Below, in pieces: positions 1 through 7,230 of a stretch of DNA of 64,000 nucleotides. Position 1 is the stretch's first letter; each line of letters starts with the position of its first letter. The translations under genes were made by a program, and so were the position numbers. The notes under the pieces were generated by a model. It searched no databases, had not been told where the DNA came from, and saw only the letters and a program-made list of their open reading frames with translations. Origin of the DNA: Streptomyces werraensis. GTDB lineage: Bacteria; Actinomycetota; Actinomycetes; Streptomycetales; Streptomycetaceae. Where the stretch lies: contig BNBX01000003.1 of NCBI GenBank assembly GCA_014656175.1, positions 595,389 to 659,388 of the forward strand. Direction: 5' to 3'.

Positions 1-501
1 ACCACCGGTGTCTCCGAGAGCACTCTGTCCCGGTTGGAGAGCGGCCGGCGCCGGGCGACGCTCGAACTGCTGCTGCCGCTGTCCCGTACGTACGACGTGC
101 CGCTGGACGACCTGGTGGGGGCGGAGCGCACCGGCGACCCCCGGATCCACCTGAAGCCCGTCACCCGGTTCGGGATGACCTTCGTACCGCTGTCCCGCCG
201 GCGCGGCGGTGTGCACGCCTTCAAGCTCATGATCCCCGCCCGGCCCGAGCCCGCGGTGCCGACGCCGCAGACCCACGAGGGCTTCGAGTGGCTCTACGTT
301 CTCACCGGCCGTCTGCGGCTCCTCGTCGGTGAGCGCGACCTGACGCTGTCCCCCGGTGAGGCGGCCGAGTTCGACACCTCCCTGCCGCACTGGCTGGGCA
401 CCGCCGACGGCAGGGCCGTCGAACTCCTCGTCCTCTTCGGCCTCCAGGGCGTCCGCGCCCACCTGCGCACCGGCCCTCGCACCGGACGCGACCCGGCGTG
501 A
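1..501 (+). CDS. XRE-family regulator with C-terminal cupin domain (5' end cut)
   Basis: The reading frame is already open at base 1, so the start and most of the helix-turn-helix lie outside the window. What remains begins TGVSESTLSRLESGRR, the recognition helix and following turn of an XRE/Cro repressor. A cupin fold follows, with the barrel motif around THEGFEWLYVLTGRL and the second half around LSPGEAAEFDTSLPHW. The XRE-cupin arrangement is known for small-molecule-responsive repressors of efflux or catabolic genes. The ligand and target cannot be read from here. A strong hairpin follows the stop directly. Confidence 0.85.
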   Translation, partial: TTGVSESTLSRLESGRRRATLELLLPLSRTYDVPLDDLVGAERTGDPRIHLKPVTRFGMTFVPLSRRRGGVHAFKLMIPARPEPAVPTPQTHEGFEWLYVLTGRLRLLVGERDLTLSPGEAAEFDTSLPHWLGTADGRAVELLVLFGLQGVRAHLRTGPRTGRDPA

Positions 502-505
502 ACGA

Positions 506-554
506 GCACGCGGAAGGCCCCCGTCTCCGAGGAGGACGGGGGCCTTCCGCGTGC
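506..554 (+). terminator. Intrinsic terminator, 20-bp perfect stem
   Basis: A perfect inverted repeat (arms 506-525 and 535-554, 9-nt loop) starts four bases after the stop of the XRE-cupin gene. The stem is GC-rich with no long T-run, as is usual for Streptomyces terminators. It also lies downstream of the minus-strand membrane-protein gene and could serve both directions. Confidence 0.85.
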
Positions 555-599
555 AGGCAGAGACCTGCGGGGTGTCACCTCACACCGGTGAACGCGCCA

Positions 600-884
600 T
601 CAGGCGTGGGCGTGACCGCCCCGGTGGCTGCGGCCGGCGAAAACCCGGTACAGCGCGAGGAGAATGACGGAGCCGATGATGGCCGCGATCCACGTCGACA
701 GGTCGAAGAAACCGTCGATCGAATCCACCCCGAATATCACCTTGCCCAGGAAGCCGCCGAGCAGACCGCCCGCGATGCCGATGAGCATGGTGATGATGAT
801 GCCGCCCGGGTCCTTGCCCGGCATGAGCGCCTTGGCGATCGCGCCGGCAATCAGACCGATGAAAATCCAAGCGATAATGCCCAT
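600..884 (-). CDS. GlsB/YeaQ/YmgE-type small stress membrane protein
   Basis: This 94-residue protein has three hydrophobic segments rich in Gly and Ile: MGIIAWIFIGLIAGAIAKAL, then GGIIITMLIGIAGGLLGGFL, then the region around TWIAAIIGSVILLALY. The motif AKALMPGKDPGG between the first two is the family hallmark (transglycosylase-associated/YeaQ family). Members are integral membrane proteins linked to general stress; their molecular role is not settled. The ATG at 884 was chosen because AAAGGAG lies 7-8 bases upstream and the protein starts in the first helix. The short His-rich tail (GGHAHA) is a minor oddity. Confidence 0.9.
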   Translation of the reverse strand: MGIIAWIFIGLIAGAIAKALMPGKDPGGIIITMLIGIAGGLLGGFLGKVIFGVDSIDGFFDLSTWIAAIIGSVILLALYRVFAGRSHRGGHAHA

Positions 885-905
885 CACTGACTCCTTTGAC
901 GTCGG

Positions 906-928
906 TTCGCGGAACGTGTATCCGCGAA
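906..928. promoter_or_regulatory. Perfect inverted repeat upstream of the GlsB-type gene
   Basis: TTCGCGGA (906-913) and TCCGCGAA (921-928) are perfect inverted arms around a 7-base spacer, 22 bases upstream of the GlsB-type start and 31 bases after the stop of the upstream gene on the same strand. It may be an operator in the leader of the stress gene or a weak terminator for the upstream gene. Sequence alone does not decide. Confidence 0.5.
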
Positions 929-958
929 TCACGCCTCCTAACAAAACTCTTATGGGAA

Positions 959-1795
959 TCAGCGCGCGGTGACGTCGGTGTGCAGCAGATGGTGATCGGA
1001 GAACCGGCTGGGCCGCACCTCGTGCCGCAGCGCCGAAAGCCCGCGCAGGAACACGTAGTCGAACTTGCTCTGCCAGTCCGTCGTCGGTTCGCAGGCGCCG
1101 GCGGCCGGTGGCCGGCATCCGGCGTCCGTGTCCTCGGCGAGCGCCCACATCGGGGACAGCTCGGGGGAGTCGGGCACGGCGTTGAAGTCGCCGAGCACGA
1201 CGGCCCGCTCGTACCGGGCGACCTGGGGGGCGAGCACCGCGGTCTGCCGCTCGCGCACCGCCTCCTGACGCCGTTGGGCCAGATGCGTGTTGAAGACCCG
1301 TACGGTCTGCCCGGCGACCTCGGTCGTGACGGCGATGTACCCGCGGTCCTCCGAGCCGCCGTCCGGGTACTCCGCTGTCACGACGTGGGTCATCGGCGCC
1401 GCCGACAGCAGCGCCTGCCCGTAGCCTCCCGGCTTCCACGGCACGCCGCCGCAGCGGCTCCAGTTGCGCAGCACCGGGCCGTACTCGACGTGGTAGTCCA
1501 GCCCGTGCAGGTTGGCCAGGTGGTCCCGGATCCGCTCCACGTCCCGTACGCACGCCTCCTGGAGGCCGACGACCTGCGGCGCGTAGGCGGCGATCTCCGC
1601 GGCCCGGTCGACGTTGCTCTCGTCGCACGGGTTGCACAAGTTCCACGTCATGACCCGGTTGGGCACCACGTCCTTCGCGGCGTCGACCGGCACCGTGCGG
1701 GCGAACGGGGCGCCGGCGGGCGTGCTGGGGCCGAGGAGCGTCATGCAGGTCACGACGACGGCTCCCACGATCAGCCACGCACCTCTACCGAGCAC
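959..1795 (-). CDS. Secreted endonuclease/exonuclease/phosphatase-fold protein
   Basis: The protein has the metal-dependent EEP fold (DNase I / sphingomyelinase / inositol phosphatase superfamily). Visible active-site blocks are MTWNLCN (Asn), GLQEAC (metal-binding Glu), NTHLAQ, VVLGDFNAVPDS (Asp/Asn) and the terminal SDHHLLHTD (general-base His). The N-terminus is a signal peptide or anchor (WLIVGAVVVTCMTLLG). I chose the GTG at 1795 because GAGGAGG precedes it at good spacing and the hydrophobic segment then begins near residue 5. A GTG at 1822 in the same frame is possible. The substrate (DNA, lipid or phosphoester) cannot be told. Four Cys could form disulfides, fitting export. Confidence 0.85.
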   Translation of the reverse strand: MLGRGAWLIVGAVVVTCMTLLGPSTPAGAPFARTVPVDAAKDVVPNRVMTWNLCNPCDESNVDRAAEIAAYAPQVVGLQEACVRDVERIRDHLANLHGLDYHVEYGPVLRNWSRCGGVPWKPGGYGQALLSAAPMTHVVTAEYPDGGSEDRGYIAVTTEVAGQTVRVFNTHLAQRRQEAVRERQTAVLAPQVARYERAVVLGDFNAVPDSPELSPMWALAEDTDAGCRPPAAGACEPTTDWQSKFDYVFLRGLSALRHEVRPSRFSDHHLLHTDVTAR

Positions 1796-1939
1796 CCCCG
1801 CCTCCTCGACGTGCACCCGCACCGCGTGTCGGTGCCTCCTGCACCGAGGGTAGGCGACGCGGGTGTCAGCAGCGCGTGAGGACCGGCCGTCCGCCGCCGG
1901 GCGGGAGTTGACGGACCGTGGACAGTGCCGCGGGCGCGG

Positions 1940-3064
1940 TCAGCCGCTCGCCGCGAGGCGGTGGAGGGCCGCCAGCGCCGCGTCGACGGCGTGCGGCTTC
2001 GGACGGCCGGACGCGTCGAGCTCGTTCCACCGCTGCAGGTTGACGGCGACGCACCACTGCCGGCCGCCGTCGGCGCGGGCCATCGCCAGCGTCCCGCCAC
2101 CCCACACCGAGCCGCCGTGTCCCCAGTAGGAGTCCTGCCCCGGGCCCGAGGTCTCCAGCGGGTGCAGACCGAGGCCGTAGTCGATCGTCCTCCCCTCGTG
2201 GGAGATCACCGGCACGGTGCGCCGCATCTCGGCCAGGGTGGACGGCGCGACGATCTCCCCGGCGAGCAGCAGCCCGTAGAAACGGTTGAGGTCCGCGACC
2301 GTCGAGATGAGCGACGCCGAGGGGCCCACCCACGACATGTCGTGGACGCTGTGGTCGCGCGGTGGGTCGATCATGCCGAACCACGCTTCGTAGAGCCGCG
2401 AGTGCGGCCCCTCGATGTGCGCCCCGACGGCGAGTTCGGTCTCCCGCAACCCCGCGGGCCCGATGACGTCACGGGCGATGCACCGTTCGGCCGGCAGCCC
2501 TGTCACCTTTTCCAAGAGCTGCCCCAGCAACAGGTAGTTGGTGTTGGAGTACACCCCCGGAGTGCCGCCCGGCACGCCGACCGGGTCAGCGGCCACCCCC
2601 ATGCCGATCAGCTCGACGGGGTCGAACCGCGTGAACCGCTGCTCCTCCAGACTCTCCGGCCCCGTCTCCGCGAGCGCGGGGAACGCCTTCAGTGACGGAT
2701 AGGCGTAGGGCAGGTACTCGGCGAGTCCGCTGGTGTGGTTGAGCAGCATCCGCACCGTGATCGCGTCGCCGCGCCCTCCCGGGACGAGACCGGGCAGGTA
2801 CCGCGACACCGGTGCGTCGAGGCCGACCGTACCCGCCTCCACCTGCCGCAGCACCGCGGCCGCGGTGAAGGTCTTGGTGACGCTGCCGACCCGGTGCCGC
2901 AGACCGGCGTCGACGGGACGGCCCGTCTCCGTGTCGGCGACCCCGGCGGCGCCCCGCCACACACGGTCGCCGTCCCGCACCTCGGCGAACACTCCCGGTA
3001 TTCCCGCGCGGTGGACTGCCTGCAGGGCGGCGTCCAGCGCCGCCGGATCCAGCCGGTTTCCCAT
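1940..3064 (-). CDS. Serine beta-lactamase-like hydrolase (class C / D-Ala-D-Ala carboxypeptidase family)
   Basis: This 374-residue protein has the penicillin-binding fold. The SxxK motif is in VGSVTKTFTAAAVL near residue 79, the YxN motif is YSNTNYLLLGQ near residue 172, and the third motif is HGG near residue 320. It has no obvious signal peptide (start MGNRLDPAALDAAL), so it is probably cytoplasmic and an esterase or peptidase rather than a cell-wall enzyme. The ATG has GAAGGAGG 7 bases upstream. It is transcribed divergently from a TetR gene across a short region with nested palindromes, so it is the likely target of that repressor. Confidence 0.9.
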   Translation of the reverse strand: MGNRLDPAALDAALQAVHRAGIPGVFAEVRDGDRVWRGAAGVADTETGRPVDAGLRHRVGSVTKTFTAAAVLRQVEAGTVGLDAPVSRYLPGLVPGGRGDAITVRMLLNHTSGLAEYLPYAYPSLKAFPALAETGPESLEEQRFTRFDPVELIGMGVAADPVGVPGGTPGVYSNTNYLLLGQLLEKVTGLPAERCIARDVIGPAGLRETELAVGAHIEGPHSRLYEAWFGMIDPPRDHSVHDMSWVGPSASLISTVADLNRFYGLLLAGEIVAPSTLAEMRRTVPVISHEGRTIDYGLGLHPLETSGPGQDSYWGHGGSVWGGGTLAMARADGGRQWCVAVNLQRWNELDASGRPKPHAVDAALAALHRLAASG

Positions 3065-3130
3065 GACGTGCCTCCTTCGGTGTTCCGCCGAGCGCCCCCG
3101 CTGGGCATCACCCGGCCCTCACGCCCTCAT

Positions 3131-3163
3131 TATGCACGCGGTGCGTGCAACACCAAGTGCATA
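3131..3163. promoter_or_regulatory. Nested palindromic operator between serine hydrolase and TetR genes
   Basis: TGCACGC (3133-3139) and GCGTGCA (3143-3149) form a perfect palindrome with a 3-base centre. An overlapping outer pair, TATGCAC (3131-3137) and GTGCATA (3157-3163), is also perfectly inverted. All share the core TGCAC. The site sits 42 bases before the TetR start and about 70 before the divergent hydrolase start. Such repeats are typical TetR operators, so control of both genes is a reasonable inference. Confidence 0.65.
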
Positions 3164-3204
3164 GGCTAGGCTGAAGTCCGGACGAGTACGGCGGAAGGGA
3201 AGCG

Positions 3205-3864
3205 ATGGCAGGCCGAAGGCGCTGGTCGACCGAGGAGATCCTGGACGCGGCGGCCGAGCTGCTGCGCACCGACGACGCCGACGCGTTCAGCGTGCGCAAG
3301 CTGGCCGCGGTGCTCGGCACCGACTCCTCCAGCCTCTACCGGCACTTCCGCAGCAAGACCGAACTGCTCCGCGCCGTCGCCGACCGCACCCTGCTCACCG
3401 CCATGGAGGGCTACCGCCCCGAGGGCGGCTGGCGCGACCGCCTCACCACCCTCGCGCTGTGCATCAGGGAGGCCTTCGCGCGGCAGCCGCAGCTCGCCGC
3501 GGTGTGGGGCCGCTACGCCTCGAGCGGCGCCGGATCCCGCCTGATCATGGAGGAGGTGCTCCAGGCCCTGCGCGCGGCCGGTCTGCCCGACGAGGAGGTC
3601 CCCGCGCACTACCACCGCCTCGCGGTGCTCCTCGTCGCGCTGATCTCCTCCGACGCCGGCATCGGCACCGTCACCCCGGAGGAGCGGGAGCAGGGCCTCG
3701 AGCTGTTCCGCGTCGCGGTCCTCGGCGCCGACCCGGGGCGCTTCCCGGCCCTGGCGCACTTCGCCCGCGAGGTCCACCCCCTGAGCGCGGACCGCCGTTC
3801 CGCCTTCGAGGACATCCTCGCCGCCCACCTCGACCACATCGAGGCGGCGGCCGCACGCGGCTGA
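3205..3864 (+). CDS. TetR/AcrR-family transcriptional regulator
   Basis: The N-terminus carries a TetR helix-turn-helix (FSVRKLAAVLGTDSSSLYRH, residues about 31-50) preceded by the usual helix 1 (STEEILDAAAELLR). The remaining 160 residues form the alpha-helical ligand and dimer domain, with no recognisable ligand signature. The length of 219 residues is typical. The ATG is preceded by GGAAGGGAAG. Its divergent neighbour is the serine hydrolase, and the spacer holds nested palindromes, pointing to autoregulation and local control. Confidence 0.92.
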   Translation: MAGRRRWSTEEILDAAAELLRTDDADAFSVRKLAAVLGTDSSSLYRHFRSKTELLRAVADRTLLTAMEGYRPEGGWRDRLTTLALCIREAFARQPQLAAVWGRYASSGAGSRLIMEEVLQALRAAGLPDEEVPAHYHRLAVLLVALISSDAGIGTVTPEEREQGLELFRVAVLGADPGRFPALAHFAREVHPLSADRRSAFEDILAAHLDHIEAAAARG

Positions 3865-3973
3865 CCCCTCGGGGCGACCCCCTCCGAGAACCGGCGGCCT
3901 CTCCGCCGAGATGCCGGGCCGCGGCCACTCCTGAACAATGGGGACTGCCCTCTTCCGAGAGTGGGGATGCGAC

Positions 3974-4573
3974 ATGGCCGTCATTTCACGCGGGTTCCAC
4001 GGCCGGGCACGGGACAAGGGGCACGAGCTGCCGCCGGGGCAGTACGAGACCACCGGCTTCCCCGTACTGTCCGCGGGCCCCACACCCGTGGTGAGCCTCG
4101 ACGACTGGGAGTTCACCGTCCGCACCGAGACCGGCGTCCGGTACAGCTGGAACTGGCAGGAGCTGATGGCCCTGCCCTCGGAGACGCCCACCGTCGACAT
4201 CCACTGCGTGACCAAGTGGTCGAAGTTCGGCACCCGATGGCAGGGCGTCTCCCTCGACGTCCTCCTCGCCGACGTCGAGTCCGGCGCCGAGTACGCCCTG
4301 GTCCGCTCCTACGGCGACTACACCACCAACCTTCCCCTTGAGGACCTCCTCGACGGCAAGGCGTGGGTCGCCTACCGCTTCGACGACGAGGAACTCCCCG
4401 CGGAACACGGCGGCCCCGCCCGCCTCCTGGTCCCGCACCTGTACTTCTGGAAGTCCGCGAAGTGGGTGAGCGGCATCCAGCTGCTCGACGAGGAGGAACA
4501 GGGCTTCTGGGAGACCGTCGGCTACCACAACTACGGTGACCCATGGCGCGAGCAGCGGTACCAGGGCGACTAG
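3974..4573 (+). CDS. Molybdopterin-dependent sulfite oxidase-like oxidoreductase
   Basis: The 199-residue protein is a stand-alone oxidoreductase molybdopterin domain. The key segment IHCVTKWSKFGTRWQGVSLD holds the Cys that coordinates Mo in this superfamily. Later motifs LVRSYGDYTTNLPLEDL and LLVPHLYFWKSAKWVSGIQLL match the usual pattern. There is no signal peptide or heme domain, so it should act in the cytoplasm. The ATG at 3974 has GGGGA upstream; the in-frame ATG at 3938 would add 12 unconvincing residues. The ferredoxin reductase gene overlaps its last 31 bases and very probably provides electrons. The physiological substrate is unknown. Confidence 0.9.
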   Translation: MAVISRGFHGRARDKGHELPPGQYETTGFPVLSAGPTPVVSLDDWEFTVRTETGVRYSWNWQELMALPSETPTVDIHCVTKWSKFGTRWQGVSLDVLLADVESGAEYALVRSYGDYTTNLPLEDLLDGKAWVAYRFDDEELPAEHGGPARLLVPHLYFWKSAKWVSGIQLLDEEEQGFWETVGYHNYGDPWREQRYQGD

Positions 4574-5298
4574 GCGCGCGGCTGCGCTGGCTCGAGGCCC
4601 GGCTCACCGGCCGGCACGACGAGTCGGACACCGCCCGCACCCTCGTGTTCGACGTCCCCGGCTGGCCGGGCCATCTGCCCGGACAGCACGTCGACGTACG
4701 GCTCACCGCGGAGGACGGCTACAGCACGCAGCGCAGCTACTCGATCGCCAACGCGTCCGACGGGGAACGCGTCGAGCTGACCGTCGAGCGGATCGACGAC
4801 GGCGAGGTCTCCCCGTACCTGGTGGACGTCCTCGAGGTGGGGGACGTGATCGAACTGCGCGGGCCGGTCGGCGGCTGGTTCGTGTGGCGGCCCGACGAGC
4901 AGAAGGAGCCGGTGCTGCTCGTCGCCGGCGGTTCCGGACTGGTGCCGCTGATGGCGATGATCCGCACCCGGCGGGCCCTCGGCAACCGCGTCCCCTTCCG
5001 GCTGGTGTACAGCCTTCGCGCTCCGCGATCGCAGTTGTTCGTCCCGGACTTGCGGACCGCGGACCCGGGGCTGGACAGGACCTTCCTCTACAGCCGCTCC
5101 GCACCGGAGCGCTGGCCCCGGCCGCCCGGGCGCATCACCGCGAACGACCTGTCAGCCGGAGGGTGGCCGCCGGACTTCGAACCGGCCTGCTACGTCTGCG
5201 GATCCACCGGATTCGTGGAGACGGCGGCCGGCCTCCTCGTGGCGCTCGGCCACGACCCCCGCCGCATACGGACCGAACGCTTCGGCCCCGGCGGGTGA
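4543..5298 (+). CDS. FAD/NAD(P)-binding ferredoxin reductase-like protein
   Basis: The protein has the ferredoxin-NADP reductase fold. RSYSIAN (near residue 65) binds FAD, GDVIELRGPVGGWF is the isoalloxazine-side strand, VLLVAGGSGLVPLMAM (near residue 125) starts the NAD(P) domain, and CYVCGSTGFVE near the C-terminus is the conserved Cys-Gly segment. It has no [2Fe-2S] domain, so it must pass electrons to a partner directly. The start overlaps the upstream molybdoenzyme gene by 31 bases, implying translational coupling. It probably forms a two-component electron chain with that enzyme. Confidence 0.9.
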   Translation: MARAAVPGRLGARLRWLEARLTGRHDESDTARTLVFDVPGWPGHLPGQHVDVRLTAEDGYSTQRSYSIANASDGERVELTVERIDDGEVSPYLVDVLEVGDVIELRGPVGGWFVWRPDEQKEPVLLVAGGSGLVPLMAMIRTRRALGNRVPFRLVYSLRAPRSQLFVPDLRTADPGLDRTFLYSRSAPERWPRPPGRITANDLSAGGWPPDFEPACYVCGSTGFVETAAGLLVALGHDPRRIRTERFGPGG

Positions 5299-5316
5299 GC
5301 GAAGGGACCCCGATCC

Positions 5317-5592
5317 ATGACCACCGAACCCGGCTTCCTCGACGGCAACGCCGCCGCCGGCGACCTCGAGTCGCTGTTCGGCGCCGACATGACCACGGCC
5401 GCCGGACAGTGCCAGGGCTGCGGCCTGCGGATGCGGCTGGCCGAGGCGCACGCCTACCTCGGCGGCCCGGGGACGGTGCTGCGCTGCCCCGGCTGCGAGG
5501 ACGTGCTGCTGCGCATGGTCCGCTCCCCGAACCACCTCTGGCTCGACGCGAGCGGCCTGGACTACCTGCGCCTTCCGGCGGCAGCCGGGTGA
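5317..5592 (+). CDS. DUF6510-like small zinc-ribbon protein
   Basis: This 91-residue protein has two CxxC pairs, CQGCG near residue 29 and CPGCE near residue 55, spaced as a zinc ribbon. I recognise it as the DUF6510 type found beside sulfite-oxidase-like and ferredoxin-reductase genes in actinomycetes. It begins 18 bases after the reductase stop and completes a three-gene operon ending in a strong hairpin. A role as assembly factor or small redox/metal partner is inference only. Confidence 0.8.
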   Translation: MTTEPGFLDGNAAAGDLESLFGADMTTAAGQCQGCGLRMRLAEAHAYLGGPGTVLRCPGCEDVLLRMVRSPNHLWLDASGLDYLRLPAAAG

Positions 5593-5630
5593 ACGGGAGA
5601 GGCTCGGGGTGCGGGAGGATCTCGGGGTGA

Positions 5631-5663
5631 CGGCCGCCGTCCCGGTCGACGGGACGGCGGCCG
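5631..5663 (+). terminator. Intrinsic terminator of the molybdoenzyme operon
   Basis: Perfect 14-bp arms (5631-5644 and 5650-5663) enclose a 5-base loop, 38 bases after the stop of the DUF6510-like gene. It sits between convergent genes and can also end transcription of the minus-strand glyoxalase-family gene. Confidence 0.8.
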
Positions 5664-5696
5664 CCCGGAGTCGGCACCGCTCGGAGTCACACCCCG

Positions 5697-6173
5697 TCAG
5701 CGGCCCGGCAGCCGCTGCTGCACCTCCTGCAGCACCCAGCCGTTGCCGTCCGGGTCGCTGAAGGTGGCGAAGGAGCCGTAGGACATCCGGTCCGGGTGGA
5801 GACCCGGTTGCCTCCCCTGCCCCTTGGCCGGGTCGTGGGTGAAGTCCCCGCCGCCGTGGCCGTGGTAGAAGACGGCGCCCGCGTCGTGGAAGACCTCACT
5901 CACCTCGATGCCGCGGTCGACGAGTTCCGCGCGGCTCTTCTCGATGTCGGGGACGACGAGGTACATGCCCTGCGCGGAGCCCGGCGGCACGGACGTGATG
6001 CCCTTGCCGAAGATGATGGAGCACTCCGAACCGGGGGGAGTGAGGTGCACGGCCCTCCAGTCCTCGCCGGCCGCCTTGTCGAGGTCCAGCCGGAAGCCCA
6101 TGGCCTCGTAGAAGGCCTTGGCCCGGTCGACGTCCGACACGGGCAGCACGATGAGTTCGAGCTTGAGATCCAT
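5697..6173 (-). CDS. VOC/glyoxalase-superfamily protein
   Basis: The 158-residue protein shows the vicinal-oxygen-chelate pattern: LELIVLPVSDVDRAKAFYEA at the N-terminus, then GFRLD, and a second half ending in FATFSDPDGNGWVLQEV. That final motif supplies the metal-ligand Glu region. Members are small metal-dependent lyases, dioxygenases or antibiotic-binding resistance proteins, and nothing visible distinguishes these. The quinone-reductase-like gene lies 57 bases upstream on the same strand, suggesting one transcript. Confidence 0.88.
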   Translation of the reverse strand: MDLKLELIVLPVSDVDRAKAFYEAMGFRLDLDKAAGEDWRAVHLTPPGSECSIIFGKGITSVPPGSAQGMYLVVPDIEKSRAELVDRGIEVSEVFHDAGAVFYHGHGGGDFTHDPAKGQGRQPGLHPDRMSYGSFATFSDPDGNGWVLQEVQQRLPGR

Positions 6174-6230
6174 GAGAGTGACTGCTTTCCGTCGTGGCGG
6201 AACCCCCCGCCCCCGACGGGCACACCGGCG

Positions 6231-7148
6231 TCACGCCACCGCGATGACGGTCTTCCCGGCCGTGCCGGACTTGGTGCGGAACGCGTCCGGCGCTTCGGCG
6301 AGCGGACGGACGCTCCCCACCAGTGGCCTCAGCCGGCCCTGCCGGTGACGGTCGACGACCTGCGCGAGGTGATGCCGGTCGGGCTCGACGATGAAGTACA
6401 TCGCCCGGCCGTCCTCGGGCCGCACGGTCGGCGGGCGGGAGATGCTGATGAGGGTGCCTCCCGCTCTGAGGACGGCGGCCGAGCGGTCGAGCACCGTCCC
6501 TCCGACGGCGTCGAACACGAGGTCCACGAGGCCTACGGCTTCCTCCCACGCCGGTTGTTCCAGGTCGACGAACTCCTCCGCGCCCAGTTCCAGCACCAGG
6601 TCCCTGCTCCTCGCGCGGCCCGAACCCAGGACACGCGCTCCGGCGTCACGGGCGAGCTGCGTGGCTGCCATTCCCACCCCCCCTCCCGCTCCGTGCACGA
6701 GGACGCTCTGCCCGGTCTCGAGCCGGCCGTGTGTGAAAAGCCCCTGCCAGGCGGTGAGTCCGGGCATCGGCAGGGCCGCCGCCCGCACGGGATCGACGTC
6801 CGCGGGCAGCGGCGTGAGATTGCGCGCCTCCACCGCCACGTACTCGGCGAGGGTGCCGTCGCGGTTCCAGTCGGTGAGGCCGATCACCCGCTGTCCGACG
6901 GACAGCCCGGTGGTGCCGACCGCCACCTCGGCGACCTCTCCCGACACCTCGTGTCCCGGTACGACGGGGGAGCGGGGCCTGCCGGCCCGGTCGACCCACG
7001 AGCCGGGCCAGGTGAGTTCACCGGGCGTGAAGCAGGCCGCCCGTACCTTCACGACGACATCGCCCTCACCCGCGTAGGGGTACGGGGCTTCTTCGACGAC
7101 CAGGTCGTCCACAGGAGCGTCGCGGTCGTGAGCTCGTACCGCTCTCAT
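6231..7148 (-). CDS. Zinc-free medium-chain dehydrogenase (NADPH:quinone oxidoreductase-like)
   Basis: The protein has a GroES-like N-terminal domain (VVPGHEVSGEVAEVA) followed by a Rossmann domain with VLVHGAGGGVGMAATQLAR (NADPH-binding AxGGVG motif, near residue 145). It lacks the Cys ligands of zinc-dependent alcohol dehydrogenases, so it belongs to the quinone-reductase/enone-reductase branch. The ATG at 7148 is preferred because AGGGGG precedes it; longer starts at 7166 and 7190 have no ribosome binding site. It probably reduces quinones or reactive enones using NADPH. Confidence 0.88.
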   Translation of the reverse strand: MRAVRAHDRDAPVDDLVVEEAPYPYAGEGDVVVKVRAACFTPGELTWPGSWVDRAGRPRSPVVPGHEVSGEVAEVAVGTTGLSVGQRVIGLTDWNRDGTLAEYVAVEARNLTPLPADVDPVRAAALPMPGLTAWQGLFTHGRLETGQSVLVHGAGGGVGMAATQLARDAGARVLGSGRARSRDLVLELGAEEFVDLEQPAWEEAVGLVDLVFDAVGGTVLDRSAAVLRAGGTLISISRPPTVRPEDGRAMYFIVEPDRHHLAQVVDRHRQGRLRPLVGSVRPLAEAPDAFRTKSGTAGKTVIAVA

Positions 7149-7230
7149 CGAGGCCCCCTGAGTCATGTGGCGAAGGCGTCCTTCCAGCATGCCCCCGTGA
7201 CGTCCTCGGGTCGAACGGAGCGGCCGTGCG

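Noticed and set aside
885..1778. Minus-strand frame extending the GlsB-type protein upstream to 1778
   Set aside because: It is an Arg-rich shadow of the EEP-fold gene in another frame; the real start has its own ribosome binding site at 884.
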